Shown: positions 1 to 10,836, numbered from the stretch's first letter. The stretch: DNA of 64,000 nt from Desertimonas flava (GCF_003426815.1 NZ_QKYK01000018.1:1-64000), one strand, 5' to 3'. Made by a program: numbers and translations. Notes: generated by a model not told the origin, from the letters alone.

Positions 1-1
1 C

Positions 2-112
2 CAAGCCGACCTCGACGAGATCGCAGCGCTGCTCAACGGCCGCCCACGCAAGACCCTCGCGTGGGATACTCCAGCAGAACGGTTCAACCACTTTGTCGCG
101 ACCGCCGCTTGA
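2..112 (+). mobile_element. IS30-family transposase, C-terminal fragment (cut by window edge)
   Basis: An open frame enters from the left edge and stops at 110-112. The last 36 residues carry the run [19 protein letters not shown], the usual C-terminal signature of IS30-type DDE transposases, which cleave and join the ends of their own insertion sequence. Only the tail is visible, so intactness of the gene cannot be judged. It runs toward the convergent clpC. Parts of the flank just downstream (118-154 and 173-190) recur near 47 kb, which suggests that this element, or its flank, was once present there too. Confidence 0.75.
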
Positions 113-207
113 ATCCGCGGTTTTCGTCACGATCCAGCCCTAGATCACCGAATGCCGGGTTCGCCTCTGCGAGCGCGCTGGGTCGGCACTAGCGCCCGAA
201 ACGCGAC

Positions 208-240
208 GAGCCGGACCCGCATCGGGGGCGGGTCCGGCTC
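208..240 (-). terminator. clpC terminator hairpin
   Basis: Perfect 13-bp inverted repeat (208-220 and 228-240, arm GAGCCGGACCCGC) with a 7-base loop. It lies 27 bp beyond the clpC stop codon on the minus strand. The T-run after it is weak, as is common in GC-rich actinobacteria. Confidence 0.75.
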
Positions 241-266
241 ATCAGTGCGGTTCGACCGCAGTCGCC

Positions 267-2885
<2,619 letters not shown>

Positions 2886-3069
2886 CTGCGCCCTTTCTCT
2901 GGGCCACCCTGAGTACGTCACGAGCGGGATCGTCCGCACCGTCACGCCCGGTTGGGGGGTCGGATCACCAGTGTACCGGCGATCCCCGGACGGACGGAGG
3001 AGATGGTGCGGTCGGACACGGTGGTACTTCTCGGTCGGCCTCGGCGGTCGCGGGACTAGCCTGGCGTCG

Positions 3070-4089
3070 ATGCCGGACCCCTCCCGCCGCCGCCCCGGGC
3101 CCGAGGGCGACAACTCGCCGTTGCTCGCGCTGCCCTCGGCTGCCGCGGACCGGGACCGCATCGAACAGGCCATCCACGACGCGGTGCAGACGCCCGACCC
3201 GTACCTCACCGAGTTGGCGTCGCATCTCGTGGTCGCCGGCGGCAAGCGGCTGCGCCCGCTCGTCACCGTCGTGGCCGCCCAGGTCGGTGGTGCCGAGGCC
3301 AGTGACGACGTCGTCCGCGGCGGCGTCGCGTGCGAATTGGTCCACCTCGGCTCGCTGTACCACGACGACGTCATCGACGAGTCCGACCAGCGGCGCGGGG
3401 TCGAGACCGTCAACGCCAAGTGGGGCAACCTGCAGGCCATTCTCGCTGGCGACTTCCTCCTCTCGAAGGCGTCCGAGCTCGCCGCCGCCCTCGGCACCGA
3501 GGTCGCCGCCCTCCTCGCCAGGACGATCGGCTGGTTGTGTCAGGGCGAGATCGAGCAGCTCCGCCACACCTACGACACGAGGCGCCCGGAAGAGAGCTAC
3601 TTCTCGTCGATCAACAACAAGACGGCCGTGCTCTACGGCACGGCCGCGCGCATCGGCGCCCTCGTCGCCGGCCACGACCGGGCGATGGTCGACGCCCTCA
3701 CCGAGTGGGGCAGCGCCTACGGCATGGTGTTCCAGATCGTCGACGACATCTTGGACATCGTCAACACGAGCGAGCAGCTGGGCAAGCCGGCCGGCCACGA
3801 CATGGAGGAGGGCGTGTACACGCTGCCCGTCCTCCGGACGCTCGAACTCGACCACGGGGTGGGCGACGAGTTGCGGTCGCTGCTCGGCAAGCCCCTCGAC
3901 GCCACCGAACGGGACAAGGCGCTGGCCATCGTGCGGGCGAACGAGGGCGTGGAGAGTGCGCGGGCCACGGCCCGGCGGTTCGTCGCCGACGCCGAGACGG
4001 TGTGCGACCGCCTGCCCGCCGGCGACGCCACCGACGCCCTCCGGGCGGCGCCGGGCGTGCTGCTCGAGTCCGTCGGCATCCCCGCCTGA
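3070..4089 (+). CDS. Polyprenyl diphosphate synthase (trans-isoprenyl type)
   Basis: Condenses isopentenyl diphosphate onto allylic diphosphates to make a long polyprenyl chain, probably the menaquinone side chain. The 339-residue protein has GGKRLRP near the N-terminus, the first aspartate-rich motif in HDDVIDE, the Q-type FQIVDDILD second motif, and KTA in between. The start at ATG 3070 removes an unsupported 160-residue extension that would overlap clpC and leaves a short pre-domain tail. A hairpin follows 24 bases after the stop. Chain length cannot be read from the sequence; heptaprenyl to nonaprenyl are all possible. Confidence 0.93.
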   Translation: MPDPSRRRPGPEGDNSPLLALPSAAADRDRIEQAIHDAVQTPDPYLTELASHLVVAGGKRLRPLVTVVAAQVGGAEASDDVVRGGVACELVHLGSLYHDDVIDESDQRRGVETVNAKWGNLQAILAGDFLLSKASELAAALGTEVAALLARTIGWLCQGEIEQLRHTYDTRRPEESYFSSINNKTAVLYGTAARIGALVAGHDRAMVDALTEWGSAYGMVFQIVDDILDIVNTSEQLGKPAGHDMEEGVYTLPVLRTLELDHGVGDELRSLLGKPLDATERDKALAIVRANEGVESARATARRFVADAETVCDRLPAGDATDALRAAPGVLLESVGIPA

Positions 4090-4112
4090 GCGCTGCGCCG
4101 GCCCGGCAGAGC

Positions 4113-4140
4113 GGTGAACCGGATCACCGAACGGTTCACC
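4113..4140 (+). terminator. Terminator after polyprenyl synthase
   Basis: Inverted repeat GGTGAACCG / CGGTTCACC with a 10-base loop, 24 bases after the synthase stop codon and before the promoter region of the surface protein gene. Confidence 0.6.
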
Positions 4141-4267
4141 TGAATTTCCCGCGCGATGGTGGAAGTGTCGTCTGTCGTGCTATCTTGCCGGCAGCTTCGA
4201 AAGGGGCGGAAAAACGACTCTTGCGGACGAGTCGACCTTTCCGGAGCAATCGAAAAGGCGGACACTC

Positions 4268-5149
4268 ATGTCTCTCAGCACGTCGGCGCGCATTGCGGGC
4301 GCGTCGATGCTCATCGCCGTCGGCGGCGCGGTCATCGCGCTGCCCCAGACGGCGTCGGCTCACTACAACAACGCGTCGGCGTCGTGCGACGGCCTCTTGG
4401 TCGAGGCGCGCTACTACGAACCAGGCGCCGGCAGCACGATGACGGTCACCGTCAACGGTGTCACCACGTCGTGGACGTTCGAGGAGGAGACCTCCCGATG
4501 GTTCCCGTTCGTGTCGACTCAGCCGAACACCTGGACCTATCAGATCGACGCGCCGGGCACGGAGTACGACGACTACGACTCGGGCACGGTGGACGGATGC
4601 GACATGTCGACCACCACCACGGAGGCGCCGACCACGACCGCGGCTCCGACCACGACTGAGGCGCCGACGACGACTGCGGCTCCGACGACGACTGCGGCTC
4701 CGACCACGACTGCGGCGCCGACCACGACTGCGGCTCCGACCACGACGAGCCCGTCGCCCACCACGCAGCCGACGACGCCGGAGGCCCCGACGACGGCGCC
4801 GCCAGCAACGACGCGGCCCGCCCTCCCCACGCTGCCGCCCGCGACCACACCCCCGACGTCGAGCAGCAGCACCACCACCGAACCGTTCGAAGCCACGTCC
4901 AGCATCTCGGCCTGCGCTCCGGCGGCCGTCGTCGATTCGACCGAAACGACCGTTGCCGGCATCGACCAGGACGGACTGGTCAACCCCGACGTCAACGACG
5001 AGGCGGCCGACCCAGATCTGCGGTGCGAGGGTCGTCCCCTCGCCGACACGGGAGCTGGCCCGGCCGCGACCAGTGCTCTTGGTGCTTCACTCATCGGACT
5101 GGGCGGACTCGCCCTGTTCGCCGGTCGTCGCAAGCACGCTTCGGCCTGA
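4268..5149 (+). CDS. Secreted Thr/Pro-rich protein with LAXTG sortase signal
   Basis: 293 residues. A signal peptide ends at ...LPQTASA. A small N-terminal domain of about 80 residues follows, then seven TTT(E/A)AP hexapeptides and more Thr/Pro-rich stalk, a short cysteine-containing segment (CAPAAVV... and DLRCEGRP), and a C-terminal LADTGAGP motif with hydrophobic helix and RRK tail. LAXTG is the motif used by class E sortases of high-GC actinobacteria, so the protein is probably covalently anchored to peptidoglycan with the stalk displaying the N-terminal domain. No sortase gene lies in the window. The N-terminal domain is not recognised. Start ATG 4268 is preceded by AAAGGCGG. Confidence 0.88.
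   Translation: MSLSTSARIAGASMLIAVGGAVIALPQTASAHYNNASASCDGLLVEARYYEPGAGSTMTVTVNGVTTSWTFEEETSRWFPFVSTQPNTWTYQIDAPGTEYDDYDSGTVDGCDMSTTTTEAPTTTAAPTTTEAPTTTAAPTTTAAPTTTAAPTTTAAPTTTSPSPTTQPTTPEAPTTAPPATTRPALPTLPPATTPPTSSSSTTTEPFEATSSISACAPAAVVDSTETTVAGIDQDGLVNPDVNDEAADPDLRCEGRPLADTGAGPAATSALGASLIGLGGLALFAGRRKHASA
4610..4747 (+). repeat. In-gene 18-bp tandem repeat encoding TTT(E/A)AP
   Basis: Seven near-identical 18-bp units of the type ACGACTGCGGCTCCGACC inside the surface protein gene. They encode the stalk and are a likely site of copy-number change by slippage. Confidence 0.85.
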
Positions 5150-5863
5150 TCAAGATCGCTGAGTGCGACGCTCGTCATGCGAGTGTTGCGCCGGCGTCGA
5201 GGCGGGCGGTGCGCCCACCACCACACCCTCGCACCGCCCGCCTCGCTTCAGACCGGCATCGGTAGGAACCATCCCATCGCACGCCGGCCACTCGACGGTG
5301 AGGACGGCGCCGGGAACGAGCAGCTCGCGCCACGAGCCGCTCACCACCTCGAGCGCCATCACGTACGGGACCTCCGAGTGGTACCGCTCGCAGGACCCGG
5401 GTGATTCGTCGAGACACGGGGCCATCTCCGCCCCGTCGACCAGCCGCCCGTCGGCGTCGAAGAACGAGACCGACAGTGGCAGCGGGGTCTGCCACATGTA
5501 GAAGGCGGCCGTCGTCGGTCCGTCGAACACGAACAACATGCCATCAGCGCCACCGAGATCGGTGACGCCCATCAAGCCTCGCTGCTGGAGGGCCGGAGTG
5601 TCGGCCAACCAGAAGCACAGACCGACCGCCTCCTCGGCACCGCCGGTGAGACGCCCTGGGATCATCAAAAATCCCTCGGGCGCCGCCGCAGGGATTGAGT
5701 CCGGCGGCGGCAAGGTTGCGGCGATCCGGGATGTCCGCCCTGGATCGCCGCAGCCGAGTTCTTCCCCCGGCCCCGATGACGACCATGGGCCCGTGACCGC
5801 TAGAGCGACGGCGAAGGAACCGGCGAGCAGCCGGCGCCGCTCGGCGCTCGGCCGGTGCGTCAC
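5150..5863 (-). CDS. DUF192 family secreted protein
   Basis: 237 residues. The N-terminus is hydrophobic and looks like a signal peptide. The core RGLMGVTDLGGADGMLFVF, followed by a TPLPLSVSFFDADGRLVD-like segment, a PC pair and ALEV, is characteristic of DUF192, whose function is unknown. GTG start at 5863 overlaps the stop of the mutase upstream by 4 bases (GTGA), so translation is coupled. The final 30 or so codons run through a 16-bp hairpin (5198-5245) and are rich in charged residues; this tail is unlike the family and may not be functionally important. Convergent with the surface protein gene with no gap. Confidence 0.85.
   Translation of the reverse strand: MTHRPSAERRRLLAGSFAVALAVTGPWSSSGPGEELGCGDPGRTSRIAATLPPPDSIPAAAPEGFLMIPGRLTGGAEEAVGLCFWLADTPALQQRGLMGVTDLGGADGMLFVFDGPTTAAFYMWQTPLPLSVSFFDADGRLVDGAEMAPCLDESPGSCERYHSEVPYVMALEVVSGSWRELLVPGAVLTVEWPACDGMVPTDAGLKRGGRCEGVVVGAPPASTPAQHSHDERRTQRS
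5198..5245. terminator. Strong hairpin, probable bidirectional terminator
   Basis: Perfect 16-bp inverted repeat (5198-5213 and 5230-5245, arm CGAGGCGGGCGGTGCG) between two convergent genes. It lies 48 bases past the surface protein stop and overlaps the last codons of the DUF192 gene. Confidence 0.65.
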
Positions 5864-7848
5864 TCCTGCCCGCTGCGGCGTTTCACCGCCAACCCGGCGA
5901 TCTCCCGCATGATGCGGGCCAGGTCGAAGTCCTTCGGCGTGTACACCGCAGCCACCCCGGCGTCGACGAGCCGGGGGCGGTCGTCCTCGGGGATGATCCC
6001 GCCGACGATGACCGGGGCGTCGACTCCGTGGCGGGCCAGTTCGGCGAGGACGTCGGGCACCACGTCGAGGTGGGCGCCCGACAGGATGGACAGCCCGATC
6101 ACGTCGGGGTCCTCGTCGCGGGCCGAGGCGGCGATCTGTTCGCTGGTCACCCGGATGCCAGAGTAGACGACCTCCATCCCGGCGTCGCGGGCGGCGACGG
6201 CGATCTGCTCGGCGCCGTTGGAGTGGCCGTCGAGACCCGGCTTCGCCACGAGCAGCTTGGGCGGACCGCCGTCGATCGTCCGAACCCAGTCGGCCACCTG
6301 CTCCAACGTCTCACCGCCATCGTGCCGACCGGTGGCCCCCGCCCCGGTCGCCCCGGCCACGCCGGTCGGACCGCGGTACTCGCCGAAGACCTCGCGCATC
6401 ACAGCGCCCCACTCGCCGGTGGTGCCGCCCGCCTTGGCGAGGACGATGGACGCGGGCATGACGTTGTCGCCCTCGGCGGCGGCCCGACGGAGATCGGCGA
6501 GGGCGGCATCGACCGCGGCCTGATCGCGGTTCGCCCGCCAGGCGGCGATCGACGCGACCGCTTCGGCCTCCACCGTCGGATCGACCCGCAGGATCGCTCC
6601 CTCGCCGCCCAGCGGCGACGGTTCCGACTCGGTGAAGCGGTTGACGCCGACGACCACCTGCTCGCCCGACTCGATCCGGCGGGTGCGACGCGCCATCGAG
6701 GCGACCAGTCCGGCCTTCAGGCTGTCGACCTCGGCGAAGGCCCCGCCCCGGGCGATGATGTCGTCGAGCTCGGCCTGGGCGGCATCGACGAGATCGGCGG
6801 TGCGGCCCTCGACGACGTGTGAGCCGTCGAAGATGTCGTCGTACTCGAGCAGGTCGCTCTCGTAGGCCAGCACCTGCTGCATGCGCAGTGACCACTGCTG
6901 GTCCCACGGCCGGGGCAGACCGAGCGCCTCGTTCCATGCCGGCAGCTGGATGCTGCGCGCCCGCGCCGACTTCGACAGCGTGACGGCGAGCATCTCGAGC
7001 ACGATGCGCTGCACGTTGTTCTCCGGCTGCGCCTCGGTGAGCCCGAGGCTGTTCACCTGCACCCCGTACCGGAACCGCAGCGCCTTGGGGTCCGAAACCC
7101 CGTAACGATCGCGTCCGATGCGCTCCCACAGCACGCCGAAGGCACGCAGCTTGCAGATCTCCTCGATGAACCGGATGCCGGCGTTGACGAAGAACGAGAT
7201 CGACCCGAAGACCTGGTCGAACCGCTCGGGCGCCACCTGGCCGGAGTCGCGGACGGCGTCGAGAACGCCCACCGCCGTCGCCAGCGAGTAGGCCAGCTCC
7301 TGCACCGGGGTCGCACCGGCCTCCTGCAGGTGGTATGAGCACACGTTCATCGGGTTCCACAGCGGGGCGTGCTCGCTGCACCACGAGATCATGTCGACGA
7401 TCAGGCGGCGCGACGGTTCGGGCGGGAAGATGTACGTGCCCCGCGACAGGTATTCCTTGACGATGTCGTTCTGCGTCGTCCCGCGCAGCTCGCGCGACTC
7501 CACCCCCTGCTCCTCGGCATTGGCCACGTAGAGGGCCAGCAGCCAGGCGGCGGGAGCGTTGATCGTCATCGACGTGTTCATCCGTCCCGGCGGGATGCCA
7601 TCGAGCAGTGTGCGCATGTCGCCGAGGTGGCTGATCGGCACCCCGACCTTGCCGACCTCGCCCTTGGCCATCGGCGAGTCAGGGTCGTAGCCGGTCTGCG
7701 TGGGCAGGTCGAAGGCAATCGACAAGCCGGTCTGACCCTTGGCGAGGTTCGTGCGGTACAGCTCGTTCGACGCCTTCGCCGTCGAATGACCGGAGTACGT
7801 CCGCATGATCCATGGGGCGGCCGGTGGGCGCTGAGGAGTGTCCGTCAT
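5860..7848 (-). CDS. ecm: Ethylmalonyl-CoA mutase (MeaA/Ecm type), B12-dependent
   Basis: 662 residues. Adenosylcobalamin-dependent carbon-skeleton mutase. The N-terminal catalytic barrel begins with YSGHSTAKASNELYRTN and contains FDLPTQTGYDPDSP, MNTSMTINA and NVCSYHLQEAGATP; the B12-binding domain sits at the C-terminus with DGHSNG matching the DxHxxG cobalamin motif. Wording of these blocks matches ethylmalonyl-CoA mutase more closely than methylmalonyl-CoA mutase (established family knowledge). Ecm converts ethylmalonyl-CoA to methylsuccinyl-CoA in the ethylmalonyl-CoA pathway. It sits in a minus-strand cluster with 3-hydroxybutyryl-CoA dehydrogenase; crotonyl-CoA carboxylase/reductase is not in the window. 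ATG 7848 overlaps the aat stop (ATGA). Confidence 0.92.
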   Translation of the reverse strand: MTDTPQRPPAAPWIMRTYSGHSTAKASNELYRTNLAKGQTGLSIAFDLPTQTGYDPDSPMAKGEVGKVGVPISHLGDMRTLLDGIPPGRMNTSMTINAPAAWLLALYVANAEEQGVESRELRGTTQNDIVKEYLSRGTYIFPPEPSRRLIVDMISWCSEHAPLWNPMNVCSYHLQEAGATPVQELAYSLATAVGVLDAVRDSGQVAPERFDQVFGSISFFVNAGIRFIEEICKLRAFGVLWERIGRDRYGVSDPKALRFRYGVQVNSLGLTEAQPENNVQRIVLEMLAVTLSKSARARSIQLPAWNEALGLPRPWDQQWSLRMQQVLAYESDLLEYDDIFDGSHVVEGRTADLVDAAQAELDDIIARGGAFAEVDSLKAGLVASMARRTRRIESGEQVVVGVNRFTESEPSPLGGEGAILRVDPTVEAEAVASIAAWRANRDQAAVDAALADLRRAAAEGDNVMPASIVLAKAGGTTGEWGAVMREVFGEYRGPTGVAGATGAGATGRHDGGETLEQVADWVRTIDGGPPKLLVAKPGLDGHSNGAEQIAVAARDAGMEVVYSGIRVTSEQIAASARDEDPDVIGLSILSGAHLDVVPDVLAELARHGVDAPVIVGGIIPEDDRPRLVDAGVAAVYTPKDFDLARIMREIAGLAVKRRSGQE

Positions 7849-8510
7849 GGCGATATCGCTTCCGTGAGCAGTGAGAGATAGGAGGTACGGGGCACGGCGA
7901 CGGCCCCGAGCGATGACAAGTGTGGCGTGAGCCATTGCACGTCGAGTAGCCGACCGCCGGTGGAGTTCAGCCAGTCGACGAGGGCGACGAGGGCGACCTT
8001 CGACGCGTCGGTGGCGCTGTGGAACATCGACTCGCCGGCGAACAGGCCGCCGATGCGCACGCCGTAGAGCCCGCCGACGAGTTGTCCCTGGTCGTCGCGA
8101 CACTCGAACGAATGGGCCCAACCGAGGTGATGGAGCCGGGTGTAGGCGTCGAGGAAGGCGGGCGTGATCCAGCCGCCGGGTCGGCGCGGGTCGCCGCAGC
8201 GCGCCATCACCTCGGCGAAGGCGGTGTCGCGGGTGACCGTGTAGCGCCGGATGCTGCGCCGCAGCGACCGGCTGACGACGAGGCCGTCGAGCGGGATGAT
8301 CGCCCGGGGGTCCGGCGAGAACCAGATGATGCGACGGCGCCCGTACGGCATCGGGAACAGGCCCGACCGGTACGCGGCCAGCAGTGTGCCGGGCTCGAGG
8401 TCGCCGCCCACTCCGACCACACCGTCGCGGTCGGCCCGCGACGGGTCGGGCAACCGCCACCGTGTCGGCGGTGGTTCGTACGGCTTCGGCGATCCCGACA
8501 CGGCGTCCAT
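7845..8510 (-). CDS. aat: Leucyl/phenylalanyl-tRNA-protein transferase
   Basis: 221 residues. Transfers Leu or Phe from tRNA to N-terminal Arg or Lys of proteins, making N-degrons for Clp proteolysis. Signature blocks VGVGGDLEPGTLLAAYRSG, FPMPYGRRRIIWFSPDPR and GGLYGVRIGGLFAGESMF are all present. Start ATG 8510 lies 22 bases after the stop of the dehydrogenase; an upstream extension would overlap it. The gene ends with an ATGA overlap onto the mutase, so it is embedded in a metabolic operon, an unusual location that may simply be read-through. Functionally it fits with clpC in the same window. Confidence 0.95.
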   Translation of the reverse strand: MDAVSGSPKPYEPPPTRWRLPDPSRADRDGVVGVGGDLEPGTLLAAYRSGLFPMPYGRRRIIWFSPDPRAIIPLDGLVVSRSLRRSIRRYTVTRDTAFAEVMARCGDPRRPGGWITPAFLDAYTRLHHLGWAHSFECRDDQGQLVGGLYGVRIGGLFAGESMFHSATDASKVALVALVDWLNSTGGRLLDVQWLTPHLSSLGAVAVPRTSYLSLLTEAISP

Positions 8511-8532
8511 GATGTCGGCCGGGACCGGGAAT

Positions 8533-9384
8533 TCAGTACGCGTAGAACCCCCGGCCCGACTTGCGCCCGAGCTGGCCGGCGGCCACCTTGCGCCGCAGCG
8601 TCGGCACGGCTGCATAGTTGGGATCGCGGAACTCGGCGTAGAGCGCGTCGAGGATGGCGAGCGACGTGTCGAGCCCGACGAGATCGAGCAGCGCGAACGG
8701 GCCCATCGGAAAGTTGCACCCGCCCTTCATGGCCGTGTCGATGTCCTCGATCGTGGCCGTGCCGTTCTCGTACATCCGCACGGCGTTGTTGAGGTAGGGG
8801 AACAGCAGGGCGTTCACCACGAAGCCGGCGCGGTCGACCACCTCGACGGCGTCCTTGCCGCAGGTCGTGGCGAAGGCCATCGCCGTCTTGATGGTGTCGT
8901 CGCTGGCCGTGATGGGACGGATCACCTCGACGAGCGACATCGCCGGCGCCGGATTGAAGAAGTGGATCCCGCACACCTGGTCGGGTCGCTGCGTGGCCAT
9001 CGCCATCTCCACGACCGGCAGGGTGGAGGTGTTGGTGGCGAGAATGCCCGACGGCTTGACGATCTGTTCCAGCTCGGCGAACAGCTCGCGCTTCACGTCG
9101 AGATCCTCGACGACGCTCTCGATGACGAGATCGCAGTCGGCCAGCCGTCCGAGATGATCGGTGGCGCACACGCGACCCAGCACGTCGTCACGTTCGGCCT
9201 GGGAGATCTTCTTCCTGGCGACCTGACGGTCGAGACTCGTCGTGAGCCCGGCGACGACTGCATCGGCACCGGCTCTCGTGCGGGAGCGGACGATGACGTG
9301 GTACCCCGACTTGGCCGCCACTTCGGCCAACCCCGACCCCATGATCCCCGAACCGACGACACCAACCGTCTGGATGTCACTCAT
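8533..9384 (-). CDS. hbd: 3-hydroxybutyryl-CoA dehydrogenase
   Basis: 283 residues. NAD(P)-dependent interconversion of acetoacetyl-CoA and 3-hydroxybutyryl-CoA. The Rossmann motif GVVGSGIMGSG is at residues 8-18, followed by ATNTSTLPV, CGIHFFNPAPAMSLVEVI with the catalytic histidine, and the C-terminal GGCNFPMGPFALLDLVGLD and GRKSGRGFYAY. Length fits the single-domain HBDH family. First gene of a minus-strand cluster (hbd, aat, ecm, DUF192). A perfect palindrome 12 bases upstream of the start (9396-9417) is a likely operator controlling the cluster. Confidence 0.93.
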   Translation of the reverse strand: MSDIQTVGVVGSGIMGSGLAEVAAKSGYHVIVRSRTRAGADAVVAGLTTSLDRQVARKKISQAERDDVLGRVCATDHLGRLADCDLVIESVVEDLDVKRELFAELEQIVKPSGILATNTSTLPVVEMAMATQRPDQVCGIHFFNPAPAMSLVEVIRPITASDDTIKTAMAFATTCGKDAVEVVDRAGFVVNALLFPYLNNAVRMYENGTATIEDIDTAMKGGCNFPMGPFALLDLVGLDTSLAILDALYAEFRDPNYAAVPTLRRKVAAGQLGRKSGRGFYAY

Positions 9385-9395
9385 GGCGAGACAGC

Positions 9396-9417
9396 CTAGT
9401 TACCGGTGGGTAACTAG
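9396..9417. promoter_or_regulatory. Palindromic operator upstream of hbd
   Basis: CTAGTTACC-GGTG-GGTAACTAG, a perfect 9-bp inverted repeat with a 4-base centre, in the 77-bp gap between divergent hbd and the S51-like gene. Size and symmetry are typical of TetR-family operators. No TetR gene is in the window, so the regulator is unknown. Confidence 0.7.
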
Positions 9418-9461
9418 TCGAAGTCGGATGAGACCCTGCGAACTCCGTACGCTCGGGCGTC

Positions 9462-10103
9462 ATGGCATCTCTCCAGGGTGGCGGCACGTTGGCCTTCTTC
9501 GGCGGCGGACCGTTCGCGGCGAACGACGACACCGACCGCAGACTGATCGCCGCCGCGGGCGCCGATCGAGTCGTGGTCCTGCCCACGGCCGACGCCTTCG
9601 AGGAACCGGCCGCCCTGGTGGCCGCATCGATGTCGTGGGCCGAGCGGCTCGGCCTGGACGTGGAAGCCCTGATGGTGCTGCAGCGTCACGATGCCGACGA
9701 CCTCGGCGCGGCCGGCGTCATCGACACGGCTGCGGCGGTGTACCTCGTCGGCGACTCGTCGATGCACCTGCGCAGCGTGCTCAAGGACACGCCGGTCCTC
9801 CGATCGATCGAGGGCGTGCTCGAGCGGGGCGGGCTGGTCGCCGCCGTCGGGCCGTCTGCGGCCGCGCTGTGCGATCCGATGCTCGATCAGCGAGGCGGCG
9901 CGTTCACGCTCGGCCTCGGGCTGGTGTCGGGCATGGCGGTGATCCCCGCCACCGAGGAGTGGAGCGAAGAGCGCCTGCACCGCACGAGGGCGCTGGCCAA
10001 CACTCCGCTGGTCGAGCTCCCCACCGGGTCGGCGGCCATCCTTACCGCCGCCGGCTGGGAGCTCACGGGCGACGCCGTCGCCCACGGCGAACTGCCGACC
10101 TGA
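9462..10103 (+). CDS. Peptidase S51 / cyanophycinase-like protein
   Basis: 213 residues. The fold resembles the S51 dipeptidase E and cyanophycinase family: an N-terminal LAFFGGGPF strand-loop, VYLVGDSSMHLRSVL (the GGNQ..L position of relatives) and AAVGPSAAAL, where the serine occupies the nucleophile elbow (GxSAGA in the family). The protein is shorter than cyanophycinase and the glycine after SA is alanine. Activity is therefore uncertain; a peptidase or a related amidotransferase-like role is possible. Cytoplasmic, no signal peptide. Single gene, divergent from hbd and possibly sharing its operator. Confidence 0.7.
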   Translation: MASLQGGGTLAFFGGGPFAANDDTDRRLIAAAGADRVVVLPTADAFEEPAALVAASMSWAERLGLDVEALMVLQRHDADDLGAAGVIDTAAAVYLVGDSSMHLRSVLKDTPVLRSIEGVLERGGLVAAVGPSAAALCDPMLDQRGGAFTLGLGLVSGMAVIPATEEWSEERLHRTRALANTPLVELPTGSAAILTAAGWELTGDAVAHGELPT

Positions 10104-10131
10104 CGGTTGGTGCCTCGCACCAACCGTCAGG
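10099..10131. terminator. Bidirectional terminator hairpin
   Basis: Perfect 14-bp inverted repeat (10099-10112 and 10118-10131, arm CCTGACGGTTGGTG) with a 5-base loop between the convergent S51-like and cyclophilin genes. Confidence 0.8.
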
Positions 10132-10149
10132 TGGATGCAGCGGGCGGCG

Positions 10150-10836
10150 TCAGGATTGGGTGATGGTGACGGTCTCGAGCGTGATGTCGCGCGACGGCGT
10201 GCCGCCGGGGGTGCCGAGGGCGGTGATCGCCTGGGCGACGTCGAGGCCCTCGGTGACGTGCCCGAACACGACGTACGTGCCGTACTGCTTGAGGTAGTCG
10301 GCCAGCGGCCCGGTGGTGATGAAGAATTGGCCGCCGGCGGAGTTGGGAGCGCTCGTGCGTGCCATCGCCAGCGTGCCGGGCTCGTACGTGTAGCCGGTGC
10401 CCTCGTCGGGGATGGTGTAGCCCGGTGACGCGGTGTTGTTCTCGCCGCCGGCCTGCCACAGATCGATCGTGGGGTCGGACCGGAAGATCGGCGTGTCGTC
10501 GTAATAGTGGTAGCGGGCCAGGACGACGAAGTTGTTGACCGTCAACGGGGCGGTGTCGGTGGCCAGTTCGACGACCACATCGCCCTCGCTGGTGACGAAC
10601 GTGGCCGTGTACGTCGCGTCGGGGTCGATGCACAGCCCAGGTGCGTCGTCGAAGTCGCGGACCGGTTCGTCGACGTCGTCGGGTGGGCAGGCGCCGGTGC
10701 CATAGCCGAGCCCGCCCGCGATCTCGGCGGCCGCCGGGGCGGTCCCGGTGCCGTCCGCGTCGTCATCGTCGCCGCCGCAGGACGCCAGAACGAGCGCGGC
10801 CACGGCCGCCACGGCGAGCAGGTGACGGGGGCGCAT
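10150..10836 (-). CDS. Cyclophilin-type peptidyl-prolyl isomerase lipoprotein
   Basis: 228 residues. A lipoprotein signal ends at the lipobox LASC, so the protein is probably anchored outside the membrane. An acidic linker (DDDDAD) follows and then a cyclophilin domain with FRSDPTIDLWQAG, the conserved PGTLAMAR (AMAR block), NSAGGQFFIT and YVVFGHVTEG. It catalyses cis-trans isomerisation of Xaa-Pro bonds in secreted proteins. It is preceded, with a 1-base overlap, by a small membrane protein; together they likely form a two-gene unit. Confidence 0.9.
   Translation of the reverse strand: MRPRHLLAVAAVAALVLASCGGDDDDADGTGTAPAAAEIAGGLGYGTGACPPDDVDEPVRDFDDAPGLCIDPDATYTATFVTSEGDVVVELATDTAPLTVNNFVVLARYHYYDDTPIFRSDPTIDLWQAGGENNTASPGYTIPDEGTGYTYEPGTLAMARTSAPNSAGGQFFITTGPLADYLKQYGTYVVFGHVTEGLDVAQAITALGTPGGTPSRDITLETVTITQS

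Noticed and set aside
70-85. Match between the transposase tail and the 52.4-kb repeat (CTCCAGCAGAAC)
   Set aside because: Only about 15 bases match and it falls in conserved coding sequence (TPAER), so chance is likely.
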